Assembly (NCBI GenBank): GCA_900129675.1
Contig: FSRD01000001.1
Location: forward strand, 1,539,501 to 1,603,500
Source of the DNA: Bradyrhizobium erythrophlei
GTDB lineage: Bacteria > Pseudomonadota > Alphaproteobacteria > Rhizobiales > Xanthobacteraceae
Length of the DNA stretch: 64,000 bases
Direction: 5' to 3'
Below, in pieces: positions 8,210-17,256 of this stretch (its first letter is position 1; each line of letters opens with the position of its first letter). The translations under genes were made by a program, and so were the position numbers. The notes beneath the pieces were generated by a model. It saw nothing but the letters and a program-made list of their open reading frames with translations. It had not been told where the DNA came from and made no database searches.

Positions 8210-9208
8210 ATGACCAAAGCACCGGCTTCTGATAGGAAGGCCGGTATGGATGCATTGTCCGACGTTCTCAGAGTGGCGCATTTGACCGGGGGCGTTTTCC
8301 TGCACGCCGATTTCTTCGCGCCATGGTGTATGGCTGCCCGCGTCGGTCCAGAACATTGCGCGCCCGCTCTCGGGCCGGCATCGCACCTGATTCTCTATCA
8401 CTACGTGGTCGAGGGTGAACTGCGTATCCGGGTCGATGGCGAGGATGGAGAGGGCCTCGTGCTTGGAGCCGGCGACGTCGTTTTGTTGCCGCGCAACGAC
8501 CTGCACCTTGTGGGTAGCGACCTGACCCTGCCGCCGGTAGCCGGTAGTGATATTATCCAACCGCCCAGGGACGGCGGGCTGTTCTCGATCCATCACGGCG
8601 GCAACGGAAAACGCACGCGGATGATCTGCGGATTCCTCGGCTCCGATTGCGCCGCAGACAATCCAGTGATCTCGACCTTGCCGTCGCTGCTAAAACTCGA
8701 TGCGGAGCAAGGCGGGGCAGCTGAATGGATCCGCTCAACCTTCCAATATGCTGCCGAAGAGGTCGCCGCCGGCCGCCCTGGTTCGGACACCGTGCTGGCG
8801 AAGCTGTCGGAGCTACTGTTCGTTGAAGCCGTGCGGCGCTACGCTCAAGCACTGCCGCAGGGGCAGACCGGTTGGCTCGCCGGCTTGCGCGACCCGCACG
8901 TTGCGCGGGCACTGGCACTGATACACCGGGACATCGCGCGGCCCTGGAGCGTGGATGACCTCAGTCGCGAGGTCGGTCTCTCGCGTTCAGCGCTGGCCGA
9001 CCGCTTCATTGATTTGATCGGCATGCCACCGATGCACTACGTCGCCAGTTGGCGCATGCAGGTTGCGACCCAGAAGCTCCGCAGCACCAGCGCCTCCCTG
9101 GCGCAAGTTGCCGACCTGGTCGGTTACGGTTCCGAGGCCGCTTTTTCTCGCGCCTTCAAGAAGACATTCGGCACGGCGCCGGCAACGTGGCGGCGCTCCA
9201 ACCGATAG
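8210..9208 (+). CDS. AraC family regulator with N-terminal cupin
   Basis: Transcription regulator of 332 aa. The N-terminal half is a cupin-like sensor (ILYHYVVEGELRIRVDG, then GDVVLLPRNDLH), of the type in cupin-AraC regulators of oxidoreductase genes. The C-terminal about 100 residues form the double helix-turn-helix: WSVDDLSREVGLSRSALADR and LAQVADLVGYGSEAAFSRAF. It is transcribed divergently from the diiron/OsmC genes across a 114-base spacer, so it most likely controls them and itself. The ligand is unknown. Confidence 0.85.
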   Translation: MTKAPASDRKAGMDALSDVLRVAHLTGGVFLHADFFAPWCMAARVGPEHCAPALGPASHLILYHYVVEGELRIRVDGEDGEGLVLGAGDVVLLPRNDLHLVGSDLTLPPVAGSDIIQPPRDGGLFSIHHGGNGKRTRMICGFLGSDCAADNPVISTLPSLLKLDAEQGGAAEWIRSTFQYAAEEVAAGRPGSDTVLAKLSELLFVEAVRRYAQALPQGQTGWLAGLRDPHVARALALIHRDIARPWSVDDLSREVGLSRSALADRFIDLIGMPPMHYVASWRMQVATQKLRSTSASLAQVADLVGYGSEAAFSRAFKKTFGTAPATWRRSNR

Positions 9209-9634
9209 GCATGTCCCATCCCCGCGTCTGCAAGCTCCGTCGAGCCGCATAGGCCGACGGGAGCAAGTGGTCAGTGATTGGTGCTGTGGCCAGTTGGTCC
9301 ACCGGTACGCGAATGCATCGAACACTGCCGCCATTTGCTTTTTTCCGGCGTTCCAGCCTTGCGCATACCTTCGACAGGCTTGCGGCATCTTCCGAACGTT
9401 GGAATCTCGACGCGACAGCAAGAGAAGCGCCAATACATCCTCCTTCACGACAGTATCCGGCGTCCTGGTCATTTCTGCCGGTATGCCGGTGATAGACCCA
9501 TGGCAGCCCCAGGCCCTACAGATCACCGCATTGACCGACTGCACGTGCCTTCGGCAATCCCCCAGGAAGGGAAGAGGAAAACCAGCAAACCGGGCAGGTG
9601 GTTCGAATTGCCGACCTGTCCAAGGATTCTTGCG
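9209..9634. other. Gene-free stretch between AraC and DUF1127 genes
   Basis: About 425 bases with several short overlapping frames on both strands but none with a family signature or start signal. It presumably holds the promoter of the downstream small gene. I see no repeat of the families found elsewhere in the window. Confidence 0.4.
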
Positions 9635-9907
9635 ATGACGATGTTGAATACGGTCCCACCCAATGCAACGATCGCGTCGGCGATCCAGCGAAGAGCCCGC
9701 TTCCTTCTGAAACGCATGGGCCGTCTATTAAATCACTGGCTTTCCGCGGTAATCGCGGAGCGAGCGCGCCAGGCCGACATCTTTGTTCTCCGTCACCTCA
9801 ATGATCGAGAACTGAAAGACATCGGCCTCACCCGCAGCGACCTTGGTGAAGGCCTGGCCGAGGCCGCCAGATGTCGGATCCGGATGCAGCGATCGAAGCG
9901 ACCATAA
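9635..9907 (+). CDS. DUF1127 family small protein
   Basis: Ninety-residue protein ending in the DUF1127 signature: a basic, arginine/alanine-rich helix (WLSAVIAERARQADI) followed by LRHLNDRELKDIGLTRSDL. DUF1127 proteins are short and arginine-rich; some bind RNA or regulate phosphate and C1 metabolism in alphaproteobacteria, but this one has no assigned role. AAGGA sits eight bases upstream of the ATG at 9635; a second ATG two codons on is an equal alternative. The reading frame extends upstream without a start signal, so the longer form is rejected. Confidence 0.75.
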   Translation: MTMLNTVPPNATIASAIQRRARFLLKRMGRLLNHWLSAVIAERARQADIFVLRHLNDRELKDIGLTRSDLGEGLAEAARCRIRMQRSKRP

Positions 9908-9940
9908 TCGAAGATGGTCGGCTTTGGCGCGTGGCACTAA

Positions 9941-10002
9941 GGTGGGTTTCGCTGAGCTTATCATCGGGCGCGCATGCGCGCGACCCGTTGGCTCTACCCA
10001 CC
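9941..10002. repeat. Composite palindrome with nested module
   Basis: Outer arms GGTGGGTTTCGCT and GCTCTACCCACC flank a GC-palindromic core, CATCGGGCGCGC followed by GCGCGACCCGTTGG. The same core sits inside family B copies at 43230 and 56033, so it behaves as a separate nested module. It lies between the DUF1127 gene and the convergent SDR gene. Confidence 0.7.
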
Positions 10003-10021
10003 CTGTACCCTTGCTACGCAG

Positions 10022-10783
10022 CTAATCCCGGCTCGCCGGCGTCTGAATAAACCCGCGATTATGCGTCGGGCTGATCAGGATCTCGTTCATGCAGACGCGC
10101 GGCGGCATACTGGCGACGAAGGCGATGGTGCGGCCGCAATCCTCGGGCTGCAGCATCCGCGCCTGCTGCTCTTCGCTCGGCACCACCGGCCGCAATTTCA
10201 GGATCGGGGTCGCGACCTCGCCGGGCGACAGGCAGCAGGCGCGCAGGCCGTTGACGCATTCGTCCATGTTGAAGGAGTGGGTCAGCGCCAGCACCGCGTG
10301 CTTTGTCGTGGTGTAGGCCGGGCCCGGCATTTTCGAGACGTGGCGGCCGGCCCAGGACGCGACATTGATGATGCAGCCGTCCTTTTGTTTCCTCATGGCC
10401 GGCAGCACCGCGCGCATGCAATACATGACGCCGTTGAGATTGACCTCGACGAGCTTGTCCCAGCCTTCCAGTTCCATGTCGGCCCAGCTCCGCTTCGGCA
10501 CGTTGATGCCGGCGCTGTTGACCAGAAGGTCGATCCGGCCGTGCCTGGCCAGGATCTGCTCGGCGGCCTTGTTGACGTCGGCCTTGTTGCTGACATCGAG
10601 CGGGATCGCCTCGGCCTTGCCGCCCGTTTTGGTGATGTTGGCCACAACCCGGTCCAGCTCCGCCTTGCGGCGGCCGGAAACCACCACGATCCAGCCGTCG
10701 GCGGCGAGAAATTCCGCCCCGGATTCACCGATTCCGCTGCCGCCGCCCGTCACCCAGGCCACCCGTTTCCCGTTATTTGTCAT
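10022..10783 (-). CDS. Short-chain dehydrogenase/reductase
   Basis: Classical SDR of 253 aa. The cofactor motif VTGGGSGIGESGAEFL is at residues 10-25, the NSAG motif at LLVNSAGINV, the catalytic Ser in NVASWAG and the Tyr/Lys pair in AYTTTKHAVL; all four catalytic residues are present. R38/R39 after the second strand (VVVSGRRK) suggests NADP(H). The substrate is unknown. It is divergent from matB across a 74-base spacer, so the two may share regulation. Confidence 0.85.
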   Translation of the reverse strand: MTNNGKRVAWVTGGGSGIGESGAEFLAADGWIVVVSGRRKAELDRVVANITKTGGKAEAIPLDVSNKADVNKAAEQILARHGRIDLLVNSAGINVPKRSWADMELEGWDKLVEVNLNGVMYCMRAVLPAMRKQKDGCIINVASWAGRHVSKMPGPAYTTTKHAVLALTHSFNMDECVNGLRACCLSPGEVATPILKLRPVVPSEEQQARMLQPEDCGRTIAFVASMPPRVCMNEILISPTHNRGFIQTPASRD

Positions 10784-10857
10784 GCAAACTGTCTCCGTTG
10801 CTTTTTGAAGGGCGTTTTTGCTAATGCAGCGCTCAGCCGCCCCTCAGGGAATGATGC

Positions 10858-12384
10858 ATGAACACGACCGCTAACGCCAACCTGTTTTGCCGCCTGTTCG
10901 ATAACCTCGACGACCCCTCCCGGCTCGCGATCGAGATGCTCGATGGCGTCCGCATCAGCTATGCCGACCTGATCGCCCGCGCCGGGCAGATGGCGAATGT
11001 GCTGGTTTCCCGGGGGGTCAAGCCCGGCGACCGCGTTGCGGCGCAAACGGAGAAATCAGTGCCGGCGCTGGTGCTGTATCTCGGCACGGTGCGGGCGGGC
11101 GCGGTGTATCTGCCGCTCAACACCGCCTATACGCTCAACGAGCTCGACTATTTCATCGGCGACGCCGAACCGTCGCTGGTGGTGTGCGACCCCGCCAAGG
11201 CCGACGGCATCGGCACGATCGCCGCAAAGGTCGGTGCGAAGGTCGAAACGCTTGGCGCCGACGGCAAGGGATCGCTGACAGACGCCGCTGCCACGGCGGG
11301 TGCGGAATTCAACACGGTCTCGCGCGCCAACGACGACCTCGCCGCGATCCTCTACACCTCGGGCACGACCGGCCGCTCCAAGGGCGCGATGTTGACGCAC
11401 GATAACCTCGCGTCGAATTCCTACAGCCTGGTCGACTATTGGCGTTTCACCAAAGACGACGTGCTGATCCACGCGCTGCCGATCTATCATACTCACGGCC
11501 TGTTCGTGGCCAGCAACGTAACCCTGTTCGCCCGCGCCTCGATGATCTTCCTGCCGAAATTCGATCCGGAAGCGATCATCAAGCTGATGGCGCGCGCAAC
11601 CGTGCTGATGGGCGTGCCGACCTTTTACACGCGGCTGCTGCAAAGCCCGGCGCTGACCAGGGAATCCACCAAGCACATGCGGCTGTTCATTTCGGGCTCG
11701 GCGCCGCTGCTTGCCGACACCCACCGCGAGTGGTTTGCGCGCACCGGCCACGCCGTGCTCGAGCGCTACGGCATGACCGAAACCAACATGAACACGTCCA
11801 ATCCCTATGACGGCGACCGGGTGCCCGGCGCCGTCGGCCATGCGCTGCCCGGCGTCACCGTGCGCGTCACCGATCCCGAAACCGGCAAGGAACTGGCGCC
11901 CGACACCATCGGCATGATCGAGGTCAAGGGCCCCAACGTGTTCAAGGGCTATTGGCGGATGCCGGAAAAGACCAAAGCCGAATTCCGCGACGACGGCTTC
12001 TTCATCACCGGCGATCTCGGCAAGATCGACGACAGGGGTTATGTGCACATCCTCGGCCGCGGCAAGGATCTCGTGATCTCCGGCGGCTTCAACGTCTACC
12101 CGAAAGAGATCGAGAGCGAGATCGACGCCATGCCGGGCGTGGTCGAATCCGCCGTGATCGGCGTACCGCATGCCGATTTCGGCGAAGGTGTCACCGCGGT
12201 CGTGGTCTGCAACAAGGGGGCTGACGTCGACGAGACCTCGGTGCTGAAGGCGCTCGACGGCCGGCTGGCGAAATTCAAGATGCCCAAGCGCGTCTTCATC
12301 GTCGACGATTTGCCGCGCAACGCCATGGGCAAGGTGCAGAAGAATATTTTGCGGGACACCTACGCGAAGATTTACGCGAAGTAG
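10858..12384 (+). CDS. matB: Malonyl-CoA synthetase
   Basis: Acyl-adenylate-forming enzyme (508 aa) that converts malonate, ATP and CoA into malonyl-CoA. The P-loop-like A3 motif ILYTSGTTGRSKGAML, the A5 motif ERYGMTETNMNTSNPYDGDR, the hinge region ITGDLGKIDDRGYVHILGR and the A10 lysine (Lys492 in NAMGKVQKN) are all intact. The whole chain closely resembles the characterised Rhodopseudomonas palustris MatB, including HALPIYHTHGLFV, so the specific name is justified over generic acyl-CoA ligase. The A10 lysine is the residue whose acetylation inactivates the Rhodopseudomonas enzyme. No malonate decarboxylase or transporter gene is adjacent. Confidence 0.93.
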   Translation: MNTTANANLFCRLFDNLDDPSRLAIEMLDGVRISYADLIARAGQMANVLVSRGVKPGDRVAAQTEKSVPALVLYLGTVRAGAVYLPLNTAYTLNELDYFIGDAEPSLVVCDPAKADGIGTIAAKVGAKVETLGADGKGSLTDAAATAGAEFNTVSRANDDLAAILYTSGTTGRSKGAMLTHDNLASNSYSLVDYWRFTKDDVLIHALPIYHTHGLFVASNVTLFARASMIFLPKFDPEAIIKLMARATVLMGVPTFYTRLLQSPALTRESTKHMRLFISGSAPLLADTHREWFARTGHAVLERYGMTETNMNTSNPYDGDRVPGAVGHALPGVTVRVTDPETGKELAPDTIGMIEVKGPNVFKGYWRMPEKTKAEFRDDGFFITGDLGKIDDRGYVHILGRGKDLVISGGFNVYPKEIESEIDAMPGVVESAVIGVPHADFGEGVTAVVVCNKGADVDETSVLKALDGRLAKFKMPKRVFIVDDLPRNAMGKVQKNILRDTYAKIYAK

Positions 12385-12386
12385 TT

Positions 12387-12486
12387 CCTCATGGTGAGGA
12401 GGCGCAACTTGCGCCGTCTCGAACCATGAGGCCGGATCGCTCAATCCTTCGAGACGCGCGCAAGGGCGCGCTCCTCAGGATGAGGT
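12387..12486. repeat. Palindromic repeat, family D
   Basis: Two-part palindrome. The first has arms CCTCATGGT (12387) and ACCATGAGG (to 12431) with the inner GGCGCAACTTGCGCC. A second hairpin follows, with CCTTCGAGACGCGC and a CTCCTCAGGATGAGG end. It lies directly after matB and before the convergent substrate-binding protein genes, where it could act as a bidirectional transcript end. Confidence 0.75.
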
Positions 12487-12509
12487 CCGCGTGTGTTGCG
12501 GGCTTGTTT

Positions 12510-13490
12510 TCATTCGATCACTTCATCCGCACGCAGCAGGAACGACTCCGAGATCGTGAGGCCGATCGCCTTTGCGGTCTTGAGATTGACGACCAGTTCG
12601 AATTTGGTCGGCTGGATCACCGGCAGGTCAGTGGTTTTGGCGCCTTTCAATATCCTGCCGGCATAGACGCCGGCCTGACGGTATCCTTCCTCAAACTGGG
12701 CGCCGTAGCTGAGCAGGCCGCCGACCTCGGCGAACTCGCGGCGAAACGACATCGCGGGCAGCTTGTCGCGGATCGCCAGCGACGCGATCCGTTCACGCGC
12801 GGAACCGAAGAACGGATCGTTGCAGATCAGCACCGCGCCGGCCTGTTGCTCGACAAAATTCGTGAAGGCGGCTTCCACTTCCCGTTCGGTACTGGCGTTT
12901 TGCGACACCAGCTTTGTCCCGAGCCGAGCCGTCGCCTCCTCTGCTTCCTGAAGCTGTGCCTTCGCGGCCGAATATTTGGGATTGATAAGGACGCCGATGG
13001 TGGAGGCCTGCGGCAGCATCTCGTGCAGGAGTTCGAGCCGCTTCGCCTCCAGGGTCGAGCCGATCAGGCTGATGCCGGTGACATTGCCCTCGGGCCGGTT
13101 GAGGCTGGCGACGAGACCGGCCTTGATCGGATCGGCGGCGCTGACGAACACGATCGGAATAGCCGACGTCGCGTCCCTGGCCGCGCGGGCCGGGTCGCTG
13201 CCGCCGGCCGCGATGATCAAAGCGACGTGAAGGTTGACGAGTTCCGCGGCCAAACCCGGCAGCCGGTCGTATCGACCTTCGGCCCAGCGATACTCGATCT
13301 TGAGGTTTTGACCTTCGATATATCCGGCTTCCTTGAGGCCATTGCGCGTTGCGCTCACGAGATTGACCTGATCGTCGGGCGAGCCGCTGTGCAGAAGTCC
13401 GGCGACAATGGCGTCCGCCTGCTGCGCAGATGCCGACAGCGGCCAGGCCGCTGCGCCGCCGAGAGCCAGGATAAACTCCCGTCGCTTCAT
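12510..13490 (-). CDS. ABC transporter substrate-binding protein (ABC_sub_bind family), copy 1
   Basis: Periplasmic binding protein of 326 aa in the family with PF04392 (TrpX/YtfQ-like fold). The signal MKRREFILALGGAAAWPL carries an RR-type start and ends at SASAQ. Family landmarks include EGQNLKIEYRWAEGRYDRLP, IPIVFVSAADPIKAGLV, NRPEGNVTGISL and C-terminal FELVVNLKTAKAIGLTI. It is the second gene of a tandem pair: its ATG overlaps the stop of the upstream paralogue by four bases (ATGA). No permease or ATPase gene is nearby. The ligand is unknown; family members include aromatic amino acid and sugar-type binders. Confidence 0.88.
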   Translation of the reverse strand: MKRREFILALGGAAAWPLSASAQQADAIVAGLLHSGSPDDQVNLVSATRNGLKEAGYIEGQNLKIEYRWAEGRYDRLPGLAAELVNLHVALIIAAGGSDPARAARDATSAIPIVFVSAADPIKAGLVASLNRPEGNVTGISLIGSTLEAKRLELLHEMLPQASTIGVLINPKYSAAKAQLQEAEEATARLGTKLVSQNASTEREVEAAFTNFVEQQAGAVLICNDPFFGSARERIASLAIRDKLPAMSFRREFAEVGGLLSYGAQFEEGYRQAGVYAGRILKGAKTTDLPVIQPTKFELVVNLKTAKAIGLTISESFLLRADEVIE

Positions 13491-14476
13491 TCGATCACCT
13501 CGTCGGCCAGCGCTGTCACCGTCCCGGGCACCGTAAGACCCAGCGCCCTGGCGGCCTTCAGGTTGACGACGAATTCGAACTTGTCCGGCTGCTGCACGGG
13601 AAGCTCGGCCGGACTGGCTCCCTTGAGAATGCGGTCGACATAACCGGCCGATCGCCGAAAAATATCCGCCGTGTCCGGCCCATACGCCATCAGCCCGCCC
13701 TCGATCGCGAACGGGCGGTAGACCGAAATCGCCGGCAGCCGGCTCTGCGCGGCGAGTTGGGCGATCGCCTTGATTCGAACGACGTTGAACGGGTCGGGCC
13801 CGATCATCAGGCTGCTGCCCGGCTTTTGCGCCAGTGCGGCGATGGCCGTTTCCATTTCGACATTGCTACCTACCGGCATGGCGACGAGTTCCATCGCTCC
13901 CGATTGATGCGCGGTTTCGATTTCACGAATCCAGCGGCGATAGAACGGCGTCGTGTTCGGATCGAACAGCAACGCCGCCCGGGCCAAGCCGGGCACGACC
14001 TCCTGCATAAGCCCTATCCATTTTCCGATCAGCGCCGGGTCGATGAAGGTAAAGCCGGTCAAGTTGCCGCCCGGACGCGACAGACTATCGACGTGGCCAA
14101 GGCCGACCGGATCGGTCGCCAGTGCAAACACGACCGGGATCGAATTCGTCATGCTCTTCAGCATCGCAATGACCGGCGTGCTGTTGGCCAGGATCACATC
14201 GGGCGCCAGCGCCACCAATTCTTCGGCATATTGCCGGATCAGTTCGCTCTTGCCCGCCGACCACCGGTATTCGATGTGGACATTTTCGCCTTCCTTCCAG
14301 CCGAGATCGGCAAAGCCCCGACGGAATGCCGCGATGCGCACCTGGCTGTCCGGGTCGCTCTCCACACCCGACAACAATACGCCGACCTTGCGCAACGCGG
14401 CGGCCGCTTGCGCGCGCACTGCGAACGGCAGGCCGGCCGCGCCGGCGACCAGACCGATGAACTCCCGCCGCTGCAT
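13487..14476 (-). CDS. ABC transporter substrate-binding protein (ABC_sub_bind family), copy 2
   Basis: Paralogue of the gene immediately downstream, 329 aa from the ATG at 14476 (an in-frame TTG precedes it by one codon). Shared landmarks are the N-terminal MQRREFIGLVAG signal, EGENVHIEYRWSAGKSEL, IPVVFALATDPVGLGHV, SRPGGNLTGFTF and the terminal FEFVVNLKAARALGLTVPG and ADEVIE. Translational coupling by a 4-base overlap shows that the two are co-expressed. They have diverged clearly in the middle (ligand-facing) region, which suggests different specificity rather than a recent copy. No transport partner is encoded here. Confidence 0.88.
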   Translation of the reverse strand: MQRREFIGLVAGAAGLPFAVRAQAAAALRKVGVLLSGVESDPDSQVRIAAFRRGFADLGWKEGENVHIEYRWSAGKSELIRQYAEELVALAPDVILANSTPVIAMLKSMTNSIPVVFALATDPVGLGHVDSLSRPGGNLTGFTFIDPALIGKWIGLMQEVVPGLARAALLFDPNTTPFYRRWIREIETAHQSGAMELVAMPVGSNVEMETAIAALAQKPGSSLMIGPDPFNVVRIKAIAQLAAQSRLPAISVYRPFAIEGGLMAYGPDTADIFRRSAGYVDRILKGASPAELPVQQPDKFEFVVNLKAARALGLTVPGTVTALADEVIE

Positions 14477-14492
14477 CAAGAACAGCTCCCGC

Positions 14493-15356
14493 CTATTGCC
14501 CGGACAACAGGCTTATCACAAACCGGCTGCCAACAATGAACAGGTAAGCGCCAAACGCGATCTCCAGCCTGCGCTTCGACAATGCATGCGCGGCCCTGAC
14601 CCCGAGCGGCGCGGTCAGAAGGCTGGTCGGCATCACAAGAATAGCACCGATCAGCGAGACGTAACCGATCGCGAACGGCAATTGCAGGGCTGCGACATCA
14701 GGGTAGCGCGCGGCCGCGGGCCAGCCGGCATAGATGTAGCCGAGCGCGCCGGGGATCGAGATCAGCACCGCCAGCGCCGACGAGGTTGCGACTGCCTGAT
14801 GGATCGGCCGGCCGTAGAACGTCATCAGCAGGTTCGAGAACAATCCGCCGCCGATCCCCATCAGGGTCGACAGCAATCCGACGACGAAGCCGTAGAGCCG
14901 CATCAGCGGCCCTTTCGGGAGATCGTCGCCGAATTTCCAGTTGTCCTGCGCCAGCAGCAACCTTGCCGCAGCGGACCAGGCCACCATCACGAACACGATC
15001 TTGAACAGCCGCTCCGGCGCGTAGCGTGCAATGACGCTGCCGGCGACGACGCCGATCACGATCGGCGCCCACCACGATTTGAGGATTTGCATGTCGACCG
15101 CGCCTCTGAGGTAATGGGCGCGAAACGAGCGGATCGAGGTCGGGATGATGATGGCGAGCGAGGTGCCGATGCAGAGCGGCATCCGCGCCTCCAGCGGCAC
15201 GCCGGCGAGCCGGAAGCATTCGTAAAACACCGGCACCAGGATCGCGCCGCCGCCGATGCCGAATATGCCGGCGAAAAATCCCGACAGCGCGCCGACCGCC
15301 ACCAGCATCAGCGCCAGTTCGACAAGCTCCGCGGGATTGAGCCCGGCCATCATCAT
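14493..15356 (-). CDS. TauE/SafE-type membrane exporter
   Basis: Polytopic protein of 287 aa, about eight to nine helices, with the duplicated family motif: GFFAGIFGIGGGAILVPVF in the first half and LLSTLMGIGGGLFSNLLM in the second. The family exports sulfite, sulfoacetate or other organosulfonates, or acts as a general anion permease; which one applies here is unknown. It is co-oriented with the two substrate-binding protein genes 16 bases downstream, so all three may form one transcript. Three consecutive ATG codons at the start leave the exact N-terminus uncertain by two residues. Confidence 0.85.
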   Translation of the reverse strand: MMMAGLNPAELVELALMLVAVGALSGFFAGIFGIGGGAILVPVFYECFRLAGVPLEARMPLCIGTSLAIIIPTSIRSFRAHYLRGAVDMQILKSWWAPIVIGVVAGSVIARYAPERLFKIVFVMVAWSAAARLLLAQDNWKFGDDLPKGPLMRLYGFVVGLLSTLMGIGGGLFSNLLMTFYGRPIHQAVATSSALAVLISIPGALGYIYAGWPAAARYPDVAALQLPFAIGYVSLIGAILVMPTSLLTAPLGVRAAHALSKRRLEIAFGAYLFIVGSRFVISLLSGQ

Positions 15357-15394
15357 TCCCGCATCTGCCTTCAGGGTACGAACTCCCCAAAGCT

Positions 15395-15631
15395 TTACCG
15401 ATAAATTCGCAGCGCCACCAATGCCGCGACCGGCGCGGCGCCCATGATCAGGACAGCCCTGAGTGCATCCAGCGATGGTTCATCCTGGATCGCCAGCGCG
15501 AGGCAGTTGGCGAGCAATCCCGCCGCGGAGAACGCCAGCGGGCAGGTCAGCCGATCGTCGGCGCCGCGGCTGGAATCCGTGGGCCGATGGATGATCCTTG
15601 AATGCGAGGTGGGGTTGAACATCCAAGCCAT
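15395..15631 (-). CDS. Small hypothetical protein with a hydrophobic C-terminal half
   Basis: Seventy-eight residues from the ATG at 15631, which has CGGGAG six bases upstream; a longer frame from 15664 is less likely. After a hydrophilic N-terminal third (MAWMFNPTSHSRIIHRPT), residues 35-76 are largely hydrophobic and could span the membrane once or twice. I do not recognise a family. It sits between the TauE-type gene and the divergent broken LysR gene. Confidence 0.45.
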   Translation of the reverse strand: MAWMFNPTSHSRIIHRPTDSSRGADDRLTCPLAFSAAGLLANCLALAIQDEPSLDALRAVLIMGAAPVAALVALRIYR

Positions 15632-15737
15632 GTCGAACTCCCGGGTTGCGGAGATTTTGGACAATGTAGACCCTTCCCGAATACGGCAGTATTACTTAAT
15701 ATCGTAATCTCTCTTGCGGAAAGCGGAAGGATTAGAT

Positions 15738-16646
15738 TTGGACCAGCTCGCCGCCATGGCGACCTTTGTGCGGGCGGTCGACGCCGGCAGCCTGTCCGCT
15801 GCGGCCCGATCGCTACCGAGTTCGCTGACGTCGGTCAGCCGCCAGATCTCGGCGCTGGAAGAGCATTTCGGCACGTCATTGCTGCTGCGGACGACGCGCC
15901 ACCTCGCTGACGGACGATGGACGCATCCTCTACGAGCGCGCCAAATCGATCCTGGGCGAGCTCAGGGAGGTCGAAACGACGCTGTCGCGCGGCCGTCACG
16001 CGCCGTCGGGACGGATCCGCATCAGCGCGCCAACCCTGATCGGCCGGTTGTTGATTGCGCCATTGCTGGCGGAGTTCTTGCGCCGCTATCCTTTGCTCAC
16101 GGTCGACCTTCTGCTGGTCGACCGTGCCGTCGATATGGTCGAGGAAGACATCCACCTCGCGCTTCGCGTCGGACATTTGCCGGATTCGCAATTGGTCGTG
16201 CGCAAGCTCGCCGACTTGCGGATGATCGTCTGCGCATCGCCCGCCTATCTGCAACGCCGCGGGGTCCCGCAGATACCCGCCGATCTCAGCCATCACGATT
16301 GTCTGGTGTTCTCCGATGCACCTGACATCGCCGAATGGCGATTCAAGGAGGGCGTCAAGGCGGAACGCAGGATCCGCATATCCGGCCGGCTCTGGTGGTA
16401 TCAGCGGCGAAAGAAGGCGCCGGAATCATCCGGGTGCCGTCCTGGCAAATTGAGGCGGATATCGCGGCTGGCGCCTTGCAGCGCATCCTGGTCGACTACG
16501 AGCCGACGCCTGCGCCGCTGCATCTGTTGTTTCAGCCGTCCAGGCTGACATCGCCAAAAAGCAGGGTATTCGTCGATTACCTGGTCGAGCGATGGCGTGC
16601 CGCCAATCCTTTTGGCGTGCACGCGATCGCCCGTTCGAAGCAATAA
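15738..16646 (+). pseudogene. LysR family regulator, disrupted by two frame changes
   Basis: All parts of a LysR regulator are present but in different frames. The winged-helix N-terminus (LDQLAAMATFVRAVDAGSLS, then SVSRQISALEEHFGTSLLLR) starts from a TTG at 15738 with GGAAGGA upstream. Near 15906 the frame shifts by +1 equivalent, after which the linker helix and effector domain continue (LTDDGRILYERAKS to RRIRISGRLW). Near 16400 a second break, with apparent loss of several codons, returns to the first frame and continues with VSAAKEGAGIIRVPSWQIEA to the stop at 16646. Two independent lesions argue for a decayed gene, although sequencing error is not excluded. It may once have controlled the divergent small gene and TauE-type exporter. 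Confidence 0.8.
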
Positions 16647-16857
16647 CAGAACACAGATTCGATCTTTCAACAGCGTTGCGTTAGCTGGTATACCAAGCTG
16701 CGGATCGATTTCGCTTCGTCACCGATCTAGTAATGAATACGAGTTCGATTTCCGGCATTTGGTCGTTGCACTGGCTGTTTCGACTACGTAAATAGAATTC
16801 ACCAACCGCGATCCCCAAAGGGCCATTCGCGGCCCCGCAAACCGTAAAAAGTCGCCG

Positions 16858-17256
16858 ATGACCGCCAGGATCGAACGACCGCTTTCTCCGCATCTGCAGA
16901 CCTATCGCTGGACCCTGACGATGGCGCTGTCCATCGTCCACCGCGCCACCGGCATCGCACTGTATTTCGGCACATTGTTGCTGGCCTGGTGGCTGATCGC
17001 AGCGGCCTCCGGTCCCACCGCCTACGCCCATGTGCAGGCCTTTACCGGCAGCATCATCGGGCGGCTGATCGTGTTCGGCTACACATGGTCGCTGCTGCAT
17101 CATCTCCTCAGCGGGCTGCGCCATTTCGTCTGGGATCTTGGCTACGGCTTCAAGCAGAGCGAGCGTGAAGGCCTGACCTGGGCCGCGCTGATCGGCGGCA
17201 TTTCGCTCACGGTGCTGGTGTGGATCGTCGCCTACACGATCGGAGGCGGACGATGA
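16858..17256 (+). CDS. sdhC: Succinate dehydrogenase cytochrome b556 subunit
   Basis: Membrane anchor of respiratory complex II (132 aa, three helices) that helps bind haem b and ubiquinone. RPLSPHLQTYRW and MALSIVHRATGIALYFG are the SdhC signature with the quinone-site Ser/Arg, and SLLHHLLSGLRHFVWDLG carries the haem-ligand histidine. First gene of sdhCDAB; the stop overlaps the sdhD start by four bases. The 210 bases upstream presumably hold the operon promoter. Confidence 0.95.
   Translation: MTARIERPLSPHLQTYRWTLTMALSIVHRATGIALYFGTLLLAWWLIAAASGPTAYAHVQAFTGSIIGRLIVFGYTWSLLHHLLSGLRHFVWDLGYGFKQSEREGLTWAALIGGISLTVLVWIVAYTIGGGR

Noticed and set aside
8096..8596. N-terminal extension of the diiron protein to 8596
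   Set aside because: Would overlap the divergent AraC gene and lacks a start signal; AAAGGAG at the ATG at 8095 decides the start.
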